Shown here: positions 52,763-62,250 of the stretch, in pieces
Layout: every line of letters starts with the position of its first letter
How positions within the stretch are numbered: the stretch's first letter is position 1
Notes under the pieces: generated by a model
What the model saw: the letters and a program-made list of their open reading frames with translations, nothing else
What the model was told of the DNA's origin: nothing
Database searches by the model: none
Source: Luteitalea sp. TBR-22
GTDB taxonomy: Bacteria; Acidobacteriota; Vicinamibacteria; Vicinamibacterales; Vicinamibacteraceae
Assembly (NCBI RefSeq): GCF_016865485.1
Contig: NZ_AP024452.1
Coordinates: 5,850,501-5,914,500 of the forward strand
Direction of reading: 5' to 3'
Length of the DNA stretch: 64,000 bases
Position numbers and translations under genes: made by a program

Positions 52763-52872
52763 CCGGGCACCGGGCACCGGGCACCGGGCACCGGGGCACC
52801 GGCTACCGGGCACCGGGCACGGAGCGCCGGATGCCGGGCACCGGGTTCCGGGTACCGGGTACCGGGTACCGG
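52763..52872. repeat. long heptamer array directly after rtcB
   Basis: About 15 units of CCGGGCA and variants (CCGGGTA, CCGGATG) with one 8-bp slip, beginning at the base after the rtcB TGA (52760-52762). The array covers most of the rtcB-rnhA spacer. No gene is present. Confidence 0.9.
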
Positions 52873-52947
52873 AAAGCCGGGCCGGTGGCGTCGATTGCGG
52901 CATGCCCACTGCCGACCCACGGGCGAGCATCGGCTACGATCGTCGCG

Positions 52948-53493
52948 ATGATCACGGCGTACACGGACGGGGGCGCGCGGGGCAATCCCGGGCCGGCAGG
53001 CTATGGAGTGCACATCCTCGATGAGGCGGGCGCGACGCTTGCCGAGCTCGTCGGGCCGCTGGGCCATGCAACCAACAACGTGGCCGAGTACTCGGGGCTG
53101 ATCGCCGCGCTGACGTGGGCGGTCGAACACGGCCACGACCAGGTGCGCGTGAAGATGGACTCCGAGCTGGTCATCAAGCAGATGCGTGGCGAGTACAAGG
53201 TGAAGCACGCGCAGATGCAGGTGCTGCACGCCGAGGCGCGCGCGCTGATCGGCCGGCTCGGGCGGGTGACGTTCGAGCACGTGCGGCGGGAGCAGAACAA
53301 GGTGGCCGACGCGCTGTCCAACCGCGCGATGGACATGGTGGAGGGCAAGCCCGTCGCGGAGGAAGTGGCGCCACTGAAGAAGGCGCCGGCGCCCGAGGAG
53401 CCGCTCGCCCCGCGCGCGATCAGCATCCCGCGCCCCCCACGCCCCGCTCATGCGCGTCCCGCCGCGCCGCGATTCGACTTCGACGTGGAGTGA
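52948..53493 (+). CDS. rnhA: ribonuclease HI-family protein
   Basis: 181 aa, ATG 52948. RNase H fold: ITAYTDGGARGNPGPAGYG with Asp 7, NNVAEYSGLIAAL with Glu 47, VKMDSELVIKQM with Asp 71, and EQNKVADALSN with Asp 121, all four catalytic acids. It lacks the basic protrusion of E. coli RNase HI, like archaeal/Bacillus-type short RNases H. A ~45-residue Pro/Ala-rich tail follows (about 138-181), unlike the typical enzyme. It degrades RNA in RNA-DNA hybrids. The next gene converges on it. Confidence 0.9.
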   Translation: MITAYTDGGARGNPGPAGYGVHILDEAGATLAELVGPLGHATNNVAEYSGLIAALTWAVEHGHDQVRVKMDSELVIKQMRGEYKVKHAQMQVLHAEARALIGRLGRVTFEHVRREQNKVADALSNRAMDMVEGKPVAEEVAPLKKAPAPEEPLAPRAISIPRPPRPAHARPAAPRFDFDVE

Positions 53494-53513
53494 GCCCACC
53501 GCCGAACAGCGAA

Positions 53514-53534
53514 CGGCGTTCGGCGTTCGGCGTT
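53514..53534. repeat. short heptamer array at the pgeF stop
   Basis: CGGCGTT three times, ending on the first base of the pgeF stop codon (53534-53536, minus strand). Confidence 0.65.
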
Positions 53535-54307
53535 TACGAACGTCTCCGAATCGCCGCCACCATGCGCCCGGCCGCTGCCCCATCGACCCGATAGGAGTGC
53601 AGCACGTCGTGATGCGTCACCGTGCACAGCCCCGCAAGGTGCATGCGCTCGGGCGCGACGCCCGCCAGTGCGAGCTGGTCGCGGGTGATCGTCCAGAGGT
53701 CGAGCAGGTACTTGCCTGCGGTTGCTCCGGCACGCCACCAGGTGCCTCGCGCCACCTCGGCCGGCCAGGTGGCGGCGAAGGCATCAACCACGTCCTGACC
53801 GACCTCGTACGCGTCGGGCCCCACACACGGGCCGATCGCGACGACCAGATCGGCAGGAGCCGTCCCGAATCGCGCCCGCATGATCTCGACCATGCGGCCT
53901 GAGGCGCCGGCCACCGTGCCGCGCCAGCCGGCGTGCACGGCGGCCACGGCCCCACCGCGCGCGTCGGCGTAGAGCAGCGGCACACAGTCGGCGGTCCTGA
54001 TCGCCAGGGCCACGTCATGGCGATCGGTGGCCAGCAGGTCGCCGGCCGGCCAGGTGCCGTCGCACGGCGCCACGCCATGGGTGTGCGCCTCCACCCCATG
54101 TACCTGCCGGAGTCTCCAGACGTCGTCGGTCGCCACGCCGATCCAGGAGGCCAGCAGCCCCCATCCCTCGCCCGCATCGGCGTGCGGCACGTCGAGGCCG
54201 CGCGCGCTGAACACGTGGCGGGCGTACGGACGGAGGGCAGCGCACTGCAGCGCCGTCCCCCATGGCGTGTCCACCCACTCGAAGGGCGGCATCGGCGCGG
54301 GGAGCAT
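53534..54307 (-). CDS. pgeF: peptidoglycan editing factor PgeF (laccase-domain protein)
   Basis: 257 aa from ATG 54305-54307, chosen since upstream residues are not conserved. YfiH/DUF152 family: a zinc enzyme with reported roles as purine nucleoside phosphorylase/adenosine deaminase and in preventing L-Ser misincorporation in peptidoglycan. Motifs: RQVHGVEAHT, LAIRTADCVPLLYAD, AAVHAGWRGTVAG, VVAIGPCVGPDAYEVG and CTVTHHDVLHSYRVDGAAAGRM. It is convergent with the RNase H gene. Confidence 0.92.
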   Translation of the reverse strand: MLPAPMPPFEWVDTPWGTALQCAALRPYARHVFSARGLDVPHADAGEGWGLLASWIGVATDDVWRLRQVHGVEAHTHGVAPCDGTWPAGDLLATDRHDVALAIRTADCVPLLYADARGGAVAAVHAGWRGTVAGASGRMVEIMRARFGTAPADLVVAIGPCVGPDAYEVGQDVVDAFAATWPAEVARGTWWRAGATAGKYLLDLWTITRDQLALAGVAPERMHLAGLCTVTHHDVLHSYRVDGAAAGRMVAAIRRRS

Positions 54308-54684
54308 CACTCCATCATGCAACGCGGGTTGCCCCCGGCCAACTGCGGTCACCTGCGGCCACCGCCGCGATGTCCGCGCCAATGGCCAGAACTGGCGCGG
54401 CGTGGCGGCGTCGCCGGTAACCGCGGTTGTCACGACCTGCGCGGGAACGCCGAGCGCTGGCCGGGCGCGTCGCGCGACCGTCGCCACAAGTGACTGGTAT
54501 TCATGAACTTACGCGAATGGGCCGGGAACGGGCGACGGTTGGCGCGGTTCGTGGAACGGGTGAGGGTGGACGGAGGACCCCGATCATGTGGCGCCATGTC
54601 GCCACTCCGGCCAGACGGCCGACGCCGGGTCTCCGTCCGCCAATCCGCCACCGGCCCTGGTGGCGCCATACGGAGGAGCGCACC
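54308..54684. other. 377-bp spacer without a recognisable gene
   Basis: Divergent region between pgeF and the small gene at 54685. GTGGCGCCAT occurs twice (54588-54597 and 54660-54669), the second just upstream of a GGAGGAG ribosome-binding site. A TTCATGAA palindrome is near 54499. I see no promoter I can defend. Confidence 0.5.
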
Positions 54685-54993
54685 ATGACCATCAAGATCG
54701 TCGCCGCCAACGACCAGGCCAGCCCCGCCGGCAAGCTCGCCGAGGCCGAACTCCACTTCCCTGACGGGCCGCTCGTCGGCCTGAAGCTGATCGGCTTTGC
54801 CATCTGGGAGCGCCGGTCGCCCTCCGGCCGGCGGAACGTGACGTTCCCGGCGCGGACCTATTCGGTCAACGGCGAGCGACGCAGCTTCTCGCTGTTGCGG
54901 CCCATCGGCGATGTCGACTCGCAGGACCGCCTGCGCGAGGAGATCCTGGCCGCTTACACGCAGCATGAGTCGCAGAACGCGCTGGCGCGCTGA
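54685..54993 (+). CDS. small conserved-looking protein, possibly SpoVG-like
   Basis: 102 aa from ATG 54685 with GGAGGAGC upstream. One short beta-rich domain: EAELHFPDGPLVGLKLIGFAIWERR, RRNVTFPARTYSVNGERRSFSLLRP, then an amphipathic helix DRLREEILAAYTQHE. This strand-strand-helix layout with FPAR and a terminal helix is reminiscent of SpoVG-fold nucleic-acid-binding proteins. I do not claim homology without a structural comparison. It is convergent with the 55003 gene. Confidence 0.6.
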   Translation: MTIKIVAANDQASPAGKLAEAELHFPDGPLVGLKLIGFAIWERRSPSGRRNVTFPARTYSVNGERRSFSLLRPIGDVDSQDRLREEILAAYTQHESQNALAR

Positions 54994-55002
54994 TCGGGAG
55001 CG

Positions 55003-56760
55003 TCAGGGCCCGGTGATCCTCGTCGTACGCACGCGGCCTCCGGCCCGATATGGCTCGCGGTCCTCGTCGACCCACACGCGCGTCGCCACCGGTCGCCCGA
55101 CCTCGGCCCTCGGCGGCCAGTCGAGCGCCGCCGGGCCCTGCTCGCCGAACCGCTGGCGCAGCATGGCCGGCTCGGCCTCGTCGAGCACGAACGCGATCGG
55201 TCGCCGTGCGGCGCGGGCCCAGTTCACGAGCGCGGCAAACGCATCGGGCGTGAGCAGGTCCGCGCGCACCACCGGGCGTTGCCCGTAGTAGGCAGCCGAG
55301 GCGCTGTGCTGCGTGGCGACGACGATCGCCGTCGCGGGCAACTGCGAGCGGACGAACTCGCCGGCGGCCTGGTAGCGGAACTCGCGCTGTCGCACGCTGA
55401 ACACGGTCAGTCTCCGGGCCTGCACGAGGTTGGGCAGCACCACGACCAGCACGGCCACCGCGAAGACGGGGAATCGCCACCGCGGCGCGCGGCAGTCCTC
55501 GCGCGTGGCCAACAGTGCGCCCGCCCCGACAGGCAGGATGGCGAGCGGCACGAGGATGAAGCGCAGGTAGCTCCAGGAGTCGAACGGCGCGTACACGAGG
55601 TACAGCACCAGCGTGAGGAGGGCCATGGCGATCGGGGGACGAGCCTGCGGCTGACGCACGGCCTGCACGCTCCACCACGCGAGGCCGGCGACCAGGGCGA
55701 GTACGGTGGCTGCTCCGCACGACTCCAGGATCCACCCGGGATAGAGGCGGAGGTTCGACGCGACGTTGGAGAGCGCGAACAGCTCCGATGCACTGCCGTA
55801 TCCCGACTGCGTCGGCGACCCGTAGAGTCGCCACTGCACGAGCGCGACGATGACCACGGCGGCGATGGTCGACGCGCCGATGGCCAGGGCGCGGGCGGCC
55901 GGCCGCCGGGGCGAGGAGGAGGTCCACGCCTGCCAGGCGACCGGCAGGGCGAGGGGCGCGAGGTTCGGCCGCACGAGGATGGTGACCAGCGTCGCGATGC
56001 TGGCGCCTGCCAGCGCCGCGCCTGACCGACGGCCGGCCAGCGCCAGCGCGACGATCCAGCCCGCGAGCGCCGGCACGTCCGACATCGGCTGCAGTGCCTG
56101 GTAGAGGAAGGTCGGCAAGGACGCGAGCGTGACCACCGCGAACGCCGCCCCTGCCGGCCCCACGCGGGGGCGCGCGAGGGCCCAGAGGCCGAGCAGGGCG
56201 GCGAGGGCGGCCGCCAGCGGCAGTCCGCGCACGGCCAGCGCCTCGCCGCCGGCCGCGAGGGCCAGCGCTTCGAGCCACGGCAGGCCCGGTGGGTAGGTGG
56301 GCACCGTGCCGGTGCCGTGGGGATCGGGCCGCGTGCCAAGCGTGCTCTGCGGCCACGCGCCCGGCAGGCCCGGCACCACGAGGGGCAGCGGTTGCCTGAC
56401 CTGGCCGTGCAGCCAGCGGCGCGCCTGCAGCAGGTATCCGGCGGAGTCGGCGCCGCCGACGTTGGTGGCGCCCCTGACACCGAGGAGCGCGGCCATCAGC
56501 GCGCCGGCCAGCACGAGTGTCGCAGCGTACGGGACGACGCTGCGGGAGAGGTCGTCGAGCAGTCCGGCCAGGCTGCGTCGCAGGGCGATGGCCGCAATCA
56601 GGAGCAGGGCCGCCACCGCACTCGGGCGGGTGGGATCGGAGATGGAGAGACGGATGGCGGGCACCGACAACGGCCCCATGACCACGACGATCGCGGCGAT
56701 GCACGCGGCACACCAGGCGAGCGAGGCCAGCAGGGTGGCCGCGGGACGGCGAGACTCCAC
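55003..56760 (-). CDS. GT-C-type integral membrane glycosyltransferase
   Basis: 585 aa. About 12 hydrophobic segments up to residue 465, then a ~110-residue soluble domain. The first long loop has NVGGADSAGYLLQARRWLHGQ, whose Asp fits the catalytic acid position of PMT/ArnT-like GT-C enzymes, followed by TVPTYPPGLPWLEALAL. FAPFDSW- and FVLDEAEP-like segments are family-typical. The donor is probably a polyprenyl-phosphate sugar (inferred). It starts 17 nt after the radical SAM gene's stop, so may be cotranscribed. Not obviously paralogous to the 7547 gene. Confidence 0.7.
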   Translation of the reverse strand: MESRRPAATLLASLAWCAACIAAIVVVMGPLSVPAIRLSISDPTRPSAVAALLLIAAIALRRSLAGLLDDLSRSVVPYAATLVLAGALMAALLGVRGATNVGGADSAGYLLQARRWLHGQVRQPLPLVVPGLPGAWPQSTLGTRPDPHGTGTVPTYPPGLPWLEALALAAGGEALAVRGLPLAAALAALLGLWALARPRVGPAGAAFAVVTLASLPTFLYQALQPMSDVPALAGWIVALALAGRRSGAALAGASIATLVTILVRPNLAPLALPVAWQAWTSSSPRRPAARALAIGASTIAAVVIVALVQWRLYGSPTQSGYGSASELFALSNVASNLRLYPGWILESCGAATVLALVAGLAWWSVQAVRQPQARPPIAMALLTLVLYLVYAPFDSWSYLRFILVPLAILPVGAGALLATREDCRAPRWRFPVFAVAVLVVVLPNLVQARRLTVFSVRQREFRYQAAGEFVRSQLPATAIVVATQHSASAAYYGQRPVVRADLLTPDAFAALVNWARAARRPIAFVLDEAEPAMLRQRFGEQGPAALDWPPRAEVGRPVATRVWVDEDREPYRAGGRVRTTRITGP

Positions 56761-56776
56761 GGCAGGGCGGTTCGTG

Positions 56777-58525
56777 TCAGGGCAACACGGGCAGGAGCCT
56801 GGCGTTCTCCTGCTGGCGCTTGGGGGGCAGCGTCCATTCGCCGCGCATCCCCTTGTCGAACTCGCTGCGGAAGAACGCGTCCTTCATGCCGGCATCGATG
56901 ACGTCCCACGGCATGAACGCGTCACGGCTGCGGTCGCGGAAGATGTAGAAGGCCGCGTCGACGCCCGCTGCCTCCACGGCCTCGCGCCAGTTGCCGCCGT
57001 TGCGCTCCACGATGTCGATGACCGGCGCGACGCGCCGGTCGCCGAGCGACATCAGTGCCTGGTAGTACGAGTGCCGCTCCGACTTGACCGTGAAGTACAC
57101 GTTGTCGAGGTCGGCCACCAGCTTCTTCAGCCGCTTGGCCTTCCTGTCGGTGATGGCGGGATCCTCCATCGGCAGCCACTGGTACGCCGTGCCCGGCTTG
57201 GGGATCAGCGGGTTCACGCTGGCGACGATCCGGCCGATGCGGCCGCGGCTGCGCTGCTGGTCGAGCATGATGCCGCGCAGTTGCGCGGTCAGGTCCCGCA
57301 TCGCCACCAGGTCCTCGTCGGTCTCGGTGGGCAGGCCGATCATGAAGTACAGCTTGAGGTTCTCGACGCCGTTGGCAAACAGCAGCTGGGCCTTGTCGAG
57401 GATCTCCTCGTTGGTGAACGTCTTGTTGATCACCCGCCGCAGCCGGTCCGATCCGGCCTCCGGCGCGATGGTCACGCCGCGCTCGCCACTGTCGACCAGG
57501 CGACGCACGATGCGTTCGTTCAGGTCGTCGAGGCGCAGCGACGCCGGGCTGATCGAGTACCCCATCCCGGCCAGCCGCTCGAGAATCAGCTCGATGTCCG
57601 GGTGGTCGCACAGGGCGATCGACACCAGGCCGACGCGATTGGCGTAGGGCCGGGCTGCCTCGGCCAGCGCGAGGATACGGCCGGTGTCGAACGCGCGCAC
57701 CGGCAGGTAGTTGTAGCCTGCCCAGCAGAACCGGCACAGGTTGGCGCAGCCGCGCACCACCTCGATGAGGAATCGCGATCCCAGTTCGGTGTCGGGCGTG
57801 AACACCTGCGTGTGGGGCGGATCGAGCAGGTCGGTGCCCTTGACGGCCGCCTTCCGCACCGGTGCCGCGCCGCCGCGTGCCGGATCGCCCACCATGCCGC
57901 GCAGGGTGCCGTCGGGCGCGTACTCGGGGGTCCACGCCGACGGGATGTAGAAGCCCCGCTCGTGGCCCAGCGACTCGAGCAGCGACGCGCGGCCGGTGGC
58001 CTCGCGGATCTTCTGCACGAGCGTCGGCACCAGCACCTCGCCCTCGCCGGCGGCGACGACGTCGGCAAACAGCGCGAGGGGCTCGGGGTTGACGAACGTG
58101 ACCGCCCCGCCGAGCACCACCAGCGGGTCGCGCCCCTGCTGTCGTTCCGACGCGTAGATGGGCAGCCCCGCCAGCCGCAGCATCGTCAGCACGTTCGGGT
58201 AGTCCCATTCGAAGGAGACCGAGAACGCGAAGACGTCGAACTCCTTGACCGGGGTCTGCGACTCGATCGTCAGGAGCTTGAGGCCGGCGGCGCGCTGCTC
58301 CTGCAGTTCCTGCCGCGGCGGCAGGAACACCCGCTCGCAGACCACGTCGTCCATCTCGTTGAAGAGACGGTAGACGGTCTGGAAGCCGAGGTTCGACATC
58401 CCGATGCTGTAGGTGTTCGGGAAGGCGAGCGCGACGCGGAGGCGCTGCCCGTGCGGTTTCACGAGTGCGCCAGCTTCGCGGGCCAGAGTGGCCCGGGCAC
58501 GATCGCGGAGGTCCTGCGCCTTCAT
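56777..58525 (-). CDS. B12-binding-like radical SAM protein (TIGR03960 type)
   Basis: 582 aa from ATG 58523-58525. N-terminal B12-binding-like domain (VALAFPNTYSIGMSNLGFQTVYRLFNE), then the radical SAM core with EVVRGCANLCRFCWAGYNY, the CxxxCxxC cluster site. Signature text of the TIGR03960 group includes GERGVTIAPEAGSDRLRRVINK and YFMIGLPTETDEDL. In other bacteria it is fused with or next to a TIGR03936 (DUF2344) gene near RNase E/G; no such partner is seen here. It lies downstream of ftsZ, separated by a hairpin. The modified substrate is unknown. Confidence 0.88.
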   Translation of the reverse strand: MKAQDLRDRARATLAREAGALVKPHGQRLRVALAFPNTYSIGMSNLGFQTVYRLFNEMDDVVCERVFLPPRQELQEQRAAGLKLLTIESQTPVKEFDVFAFSVSFEWDYPNVLTMLRLAGLPIYASERQQGRDPLVVLGGAVTFVNPEPLALFADVVAAGEGEVLVPTLVQKIREATGRASLLESLGHERGFYIPSAWTPEYAPDGTLRGMVGDPARGGAAPVRKAAVKGTDLLDPPHTQVFTPDTELGSRFLIEVVRGCANLCRFCWAGYNYLPVRAFDTGRILALAEAARPYANRVGLVSIALCDHPDIELILERLAGMGYSISPASLRLDDLNERIVRRLVDSGERGVTIAPEAGSDRLRRVINKTFTNEEILDKAQLLFANGVENLKLYFMIGLPTETDEDLVAMRDLTAQLRGIMLDQQRSRGRIGRIVASVNPLIPKPGTAYQWLPMEDPAITDRKAKRLKKLVADLDNVYFTVKSERHSYYQALMSLGDRRVAPVIDIVERNGGNWREAVEAAGVDAAFYIFRDRSRDAFMPWDVIDAGMKDAFFRSEFDKGMRGEWTLPPKRQQENARLLPVLP

Positions 58526-58680
58526 GAGGGGATGCCGCCCGGCCGGGGAGCCCGACACGGGTCCGTGGGCACGGGGGGAACATCCCAATCTAGCACGCGG
58601 CCGCCGGCCGAGGCGGGTCGCGCTGACGAGTTCCGGCGCCCGGACGACGGGCCGGACGCCGGACGGACGAAAGTTCGACG

Positions 58681-58707
58681 GGGCCGGCGGACGGGGGTCG
58701 CCGGCCC
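58681..58707 (-). terminator. strong hairpin after ftsZ
   Basis: Perfect 9-bp stem GGGCCGGCG / CGCCGGCCC with a 9-nt loop, 32 bp beyond the ftsZ stop. There is no T-tract, so it could be a terminator or an mRNA-stabilising hairpin. Confidence 0.55.
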
Positions 58708-58738
58708 TGACGGGCGCCCGGGTGGACGCCTTGGAGTG

Positions 58739-60007
58739 CTAGCTGTCGTGCCCGCGGTTCAGGAACGACGGCGTGAAGTCGACAGGCGCGGCGTCGTCGG
58801 TACCGGTGGCCAGGTGCCGATCGTCGTCGAGCAGCATCGGGGGCGGCGCCACCGGAGAGCGGCGCCCCGGGGTGAAGGCGATGCCCGAGGTGCCGGTGGC
58901 CGCCGGCGGGGTCCAGTTCCCGTGCGTCTGGTACTCCGCCAGGCCGACGGGGGTGCGGCTCGGGGTGTGCTGCGACGTGCCGGGCTTGTCGAAGCCGGTG
59001 GCGATCACCGTGATCTTGATGGTGCCGGCCATCGTCGGGTCGACCACGGCGCCGAAGATGATGTTGGCATCCTCGTGCGCGGCGTCCTGGATGATGGCCG
59101 AGGCTTCGGCGACCTCGGTCAGCGAGATGTCGGTGCCGCCGGTCACGTTGATGATCACGCCGCGGGCGCCCTTGACCGACGCGTCCTCGAGCAGCGGGCT
59201 GGAGATCGCGCGGTTGGCGGCCTGCATGGCGCGGTCCTCGCCCTCGGCGACGCCGGTGCCCATGATGGCCAGGCCCATGTGCGACATGATCGTCTTCACG
59301 TCGGCGAAGTCGAGGTTGATCAGGCCGGGCACGAGGATGAGGTCCGAGATGCCCTGGATGGCCTGCCGCAGGATGTCGTCGGCGGCCGCGAACGCTTCCG
59401 GCAGCGGCGTGCGGCGGTCGATCGTCGCGAGCAGGCGCTCGTTGGGGATGGTGATCACCGTGTCGACGCACTCGCGCAGGTCGGTCAGGCCGCGCTCGGC
59501 CTGCTCGGACCGGCGCTTGCCCTCGAACTTGAAGGGCTTGGTGACGACCGCGATCGTCAGCGCGCCGAGCTCGGTGGCGAGGCTGGCGATGACGGGCGCG
59601 GCCCCGGTGCCGGTGCCGCCGCCGAGGCCGGTCGTGACAAACACCATGTCGGCGCCGTCGAGCACCTCGATCAGGCGGTCGGTGTCCTCGAGCGCGGCGT
59701 TGCGGCCGACGTTGGGATCGGCGCCGGCGCCGAGGCCCTTGGTCAGCTTCCCGCCGATCTGGATCTTGGTCGACGCGGGGCTCTGCTGCAGTGCCTGCAG
59801 GTCGGTGTTGGCGACGATGAACTCCACGCCGCTGACGCCGGAGCGCACCATGCGGTTGACGGCGTTGCTGCCGCCGCCGCCCACGCCCACCACCTTGATC
59901 CGCGCGCCGGCGCGCACCTCCGTGTCGAGCGTCAGCCGCAGTGCCTGATCCTCGGCGCTGCCGGCGCCGCGTCGACGGCCAGTGCCGTCAAGTTCGTTGA
60001 TGTACAT
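58739..60007 (-). CDS. ftsZ: cell division GTPase FtsZ
   Basis: 422 aa. Tubulin-like GTPase that forms the Z-ring. Upstream GGGGGAGA supports ATG 60005-60007. GTP-binding signature GGGTGTG at 129-135, [12 protein letters not shown] (40-50), NTDLQAL, and the T7 loop [11 protein letters not shown]. The C-terminal linker is ~75 residues, Pro/Thr-rich. The tail [11 protein letters not shown] keeps the FLxR-type core used to bind FtsA/ZipA. An N-terminal extension of ~25 residues ([15 protein letters not shown]) precedes the domain, slightly longer than usual. Confidence 0.97.
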   Translation of the reverse strand: MYINELDGTGRRRGAGSAEDQALRLTLDTEVRAGARIKVVGVGGGGSNAVNRMVRSGVSGVEFIVANTDLQALQQSPASTKIQIGGKLTKGLGAGADPNVGRNAALEDTDRLIEVLDGADMVFVTTGLGGGTGTGAAPVIASLATELGALTIAVVTKPFKFEGKRRSEQAERGLTDLRECVDTVITIPNERLLATIDRRTPLPEAFAAADDILRQAIQGISDLILVPGLINLDFADVKTIMSHMGLAIMGTGVAEGEDRAMQAANRAISSPLLEDASVKGARGVIINVTGGTDISLTEVAEASAIIQDAAHEDANIIFGAVVDPTMAGTIKITVIATGFDKPGTSQHTPSRTPVGLAEYQTHGNWTPPAATGTSGIAFTPGRRSPVAPPPMLLDDDRHLATGTDDAAPVDFTPSFLNRGHDS

Positions 60008-60043
60008 GCGTTCTCCCCCGTCCCCGTTCCCGTTACCGACGTC

Positions 60044-61282
60044 TCAACGCCCGATGAAGAAATTGTTGAACAGCGAGCTGACGGCCTCGAGCAGCCGTCG
60101 GACGCCGATCGGCGACGAGGCTGGCGCGGTGGGCCGGTTGCGGCTCGCGTACATGACGGCGCCGACGGCCGTCGCATAGATCGGACTGCTGGCCTGATCG
60201 CCGAGCCCGGCGGCTCCGGCCGGCACGCCGCGGCGCACCGGCAGGTCGAAGATCTGCTCGGCGATCTCGGCCATGCCGTCGAGGGCCGCGCCGCCGCCGG
60301 TCAGCACGATGCCCGAGTGCAGCGAGTTGCTGCAGCCGGCCTTGTCGATTTCGTCCCACAGCATGTGGAACACCTGCTCGGCGCGCGGCTGCAGGATCTG
60401 CGACAGGATGCGGCGCGACATGACGCGCGGCCGACGGCCACCGACGCTGGCCACCTCCATCGTCTCGTCCTCGCCGACCATCGAGTTCAGCGCGCAGCCG
60501 CAGCGGCGCTTCAGCTTCTCGGCGTCCGGCACCGGCGTGCGGAGCCCGACGGCGATGTCGTTGGTGAAGTGGTCGCCGCCGATCGCGACGACGCCCGTGT
60601 GCCAGAGGCTGCCGCGCTCGAAGATCGCGAAGTCGGTGGTGCCGCCGCCGATGTCGACCACGGCGACGCCGAGCTCGCGCTCGTCGGGCGTGAGCACGGC
60701 CTCGGCGGCCGCGATCTGCTCGAGCACCGTGTCGACGACGTTGACGCCGGCGCGATTGACGCAGGCGATCAGGTTCTGCATCGACGCCGCGCCGCCGGTC
60801 ACGATGTGGACGTTGACGTCGAGGCGCGAGCCGGTCATCCCGACGGGATCGGCGATGCCCTCCTCGTCGTCGACGGCGAAGTCCTGCGGCAGCACGTGCA
60901 GGATCTCGCGGCCGCTCGGCAGGGCGAAGGCCTTGGCGGCGTCGATGGCGCGCCGGACGTCCTCGCGCGTGATCTCGCGCGTCTTGCCCGAGACGGCGAC
61001 GACGCCCCGGCTGTTGAAGCCCTTGATGTGCGCGCCCGAGAGCGTCAGGTAGGCCGAGTCGATCTCGATGCCGGCCGTGAGCTCGGCTTCCTCGACCGCC
61101 TTCTTGATCGACTCGACGGCCTCCTCGAGGTTCACCACCGCGCCGCGACGGATGCCGCGCGCGTCGGCGGTGCCGATGCCGATGATCTCCACCCCGCCGT
61201 CGTCGGTGACCTCGCCGACGATCGCGGCGACCTTGGTCGTCCCGACGTCGAGGCCGACCAGGTATCGTTCATTCCGAGGCAC
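60044..61282 (-). CDS. ftsA: cell division protein FtsA
   Basis: 412 aa with GTG start at 61280-61282 and GGGAGGG upstream. Actin-like ATPase that tethers FtsZ to the membrane. VGLDVGTTKVAAIVGEV (phosphate 1) and DIGGGTTDFAIFERG (phosphate 2) are clear, with GIVLTGGGAALDGMAE (adenosine). The 1C domain with AYLTLSGAHIKGFNSRGVV is present. The C-terminal amphipathic helix RRLLEAVSSLFNNFFIGR is the membrane-targeting sequence. It lies 36 bp before ftsZ. Confidence 0.96.
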   Translation of the reverse strand: MPRNERYLVGLDVGTTKVAAIVGEVTDDGGVEIIGIGTADARGIRRGAVVNLEEAVESIKKAVEEAELTAGIEIDSAYLTLSGAHIKGFNSRGVVAVSGKTREITREDVRRAIDAAKAFALPSGREILHVLPQDFAVDDEEGIADPVGMTGSRLDVNVHIVTGGAASMQNLIACVNRAGVNVVDTVLEQIAAAEAVLTPDERELGVAVVDIGGGTTDFAIFERGSLWHTGVVAIGGDHFTNDIAVGLRTPVPDAEKLKRRCGCALNSMVGEDETMEVASVGGRRPRVMSRRILSQILQPRAEQVFHMLWDEIDKAGCSNSLHSGIVLTGGGAALDGMAEIAEQIFDLPVRRGVPAGAAGLGDQASSPIYATAVGAVMYASRNRPTAPASSPIGVRRLLEAVSSLFNNFFIGR

Positions 61283-61311
61283 GGTGCCCTCCCACTGGTT
61301 GCCTCATGAGT

Positions 61312-62250
61312 TCAGTGCTGTTCATCAGCGTCCTCTGGCTCCGCCAGCGCTTCCGCCACGGTTTCCCCGTCGGGGACCTGTGGCATCGACGCGAAGGTCA
61401 CGCCCGCCTTGCGCGGGCGGACGTACACGCGGTTGTCGAACCGCAAATCCACCGATTCCACCTGCTGGACCATGCGGGCGAGCCGCTCCTGCATGTCCAG
61501 GTAGCCCTGCACGCGCTCGGCGAACCGCTCGTGCCCGACCTGCAGCTGTGCGGCATCGCCCGAGAGCATGACGACGACGTTGCGCGGGTTGCGGACGTCG
61601 ATCTGCGACACCCGCCCGAGCAGGCTGGCGTCGCGCAGCGACACGAGCACCGACGAGACCAGCGCCACGCGCGCCTCGTCGGGCGGGGTCTGGGGCGCCG
61701 CCGCCGGATCGATCAGGCCGTCGACGATCGGCAGGTCCAGCCGCCCGTAACGGGGCCCGAACTCGTCGACCACCGCGCCCTGCTCGTCGATCAACAGCAG
61801 CAGGTCGCCGGCCCGCGCCACCGCCATCGGCAGGCGCTCGGTGATGCGCACCTCGATGGTCGACGGCAGCGCCCGGCGCAGGCTCGCCTCGCGCACCCAC
61901 GGCGAGGCCAGCAGCTTCTGGCGCCACGGCTCGAGGCTGGTCCTGACGATGTTGCGCCCCACCAGTCCGTCGAGCAGGCCCTGCACCTCGCCCTGCGACA
62001 GGCGCGACACGCCGATCACGTGCAGTCGCTGCACGGCGAACGCCTCGCTGCTGGTCATCACGTCCTGCACGTACCAGCCCGACCCGACCAGCGCGACGGC
62101 CAGCGTGGCGATGCGCGCGACGGTCCAGGCACGGGCGCGCCAGGCCTGCGCGCCGCGGGCGCCGCCGTCACGGGCACGCAGCAACCGCGGGTCGCGGGTC
62201 GCGGTCCCGGGCACCCGGCGGGTGCCGCGTACGGGCGTGCGCGGCGGCAT
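61312..62250 (-). CDS. ftsQ: cell division protein FtsQ/DivIB
   Basis: 312 aa. Arg-rich cytoplasmic N-terminus (residues 1-43), one transmembrane helix (about 44-62, VARIATLAVALVGSGWYV), then the POTRA domain (AVQRLHVIGVSRLSQGEV) and the FtsQ-beta domain (SPWVREASLRRALPSTIEVRITERLPMAVARAG, DEQGAVVDEFG). It links FtsB/FtsL to the divisome. Its ATG overlaps the murC stop by one base (TGATG). The stop is 29 bp before ftsA. Confidence 0.94.
   Translation of the reverse strand: MPPRTPVRGTRRVPGTATRDPRLLRARDGGARGAQAWRARAWTVARIATLAVALVGSGWYVQDVMTSSEAFAVQRLHVIGVSRLSQGEVQGLLDGLVGRNIVRTSLEPWRQKLLASPWVREASLRRALPSTIEVRITERLPMAVARAGDLLLLIDEQGAVVDEFGPRYGRLDLPIVDGLIDPAAAPQTPPDEARVALVSSVLVSLRDASLLGRVSQIDVRNPRNVVVMLSGDAAQLQVGHERFAERVQGYLDMQERLARMVQQVESVDLRFDNRVYVRPRKAGVTFASMPQVPDGETVAEALAEPEDADEQH

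Noticed and set aside
56297-61309. 1670-residue plus-strand open frame opposite the radical SAM, ftsZ and ftsA genes.
   Set aside because: Antisense shadow caused by high GC; composition is typical of complement-strand artefacts.
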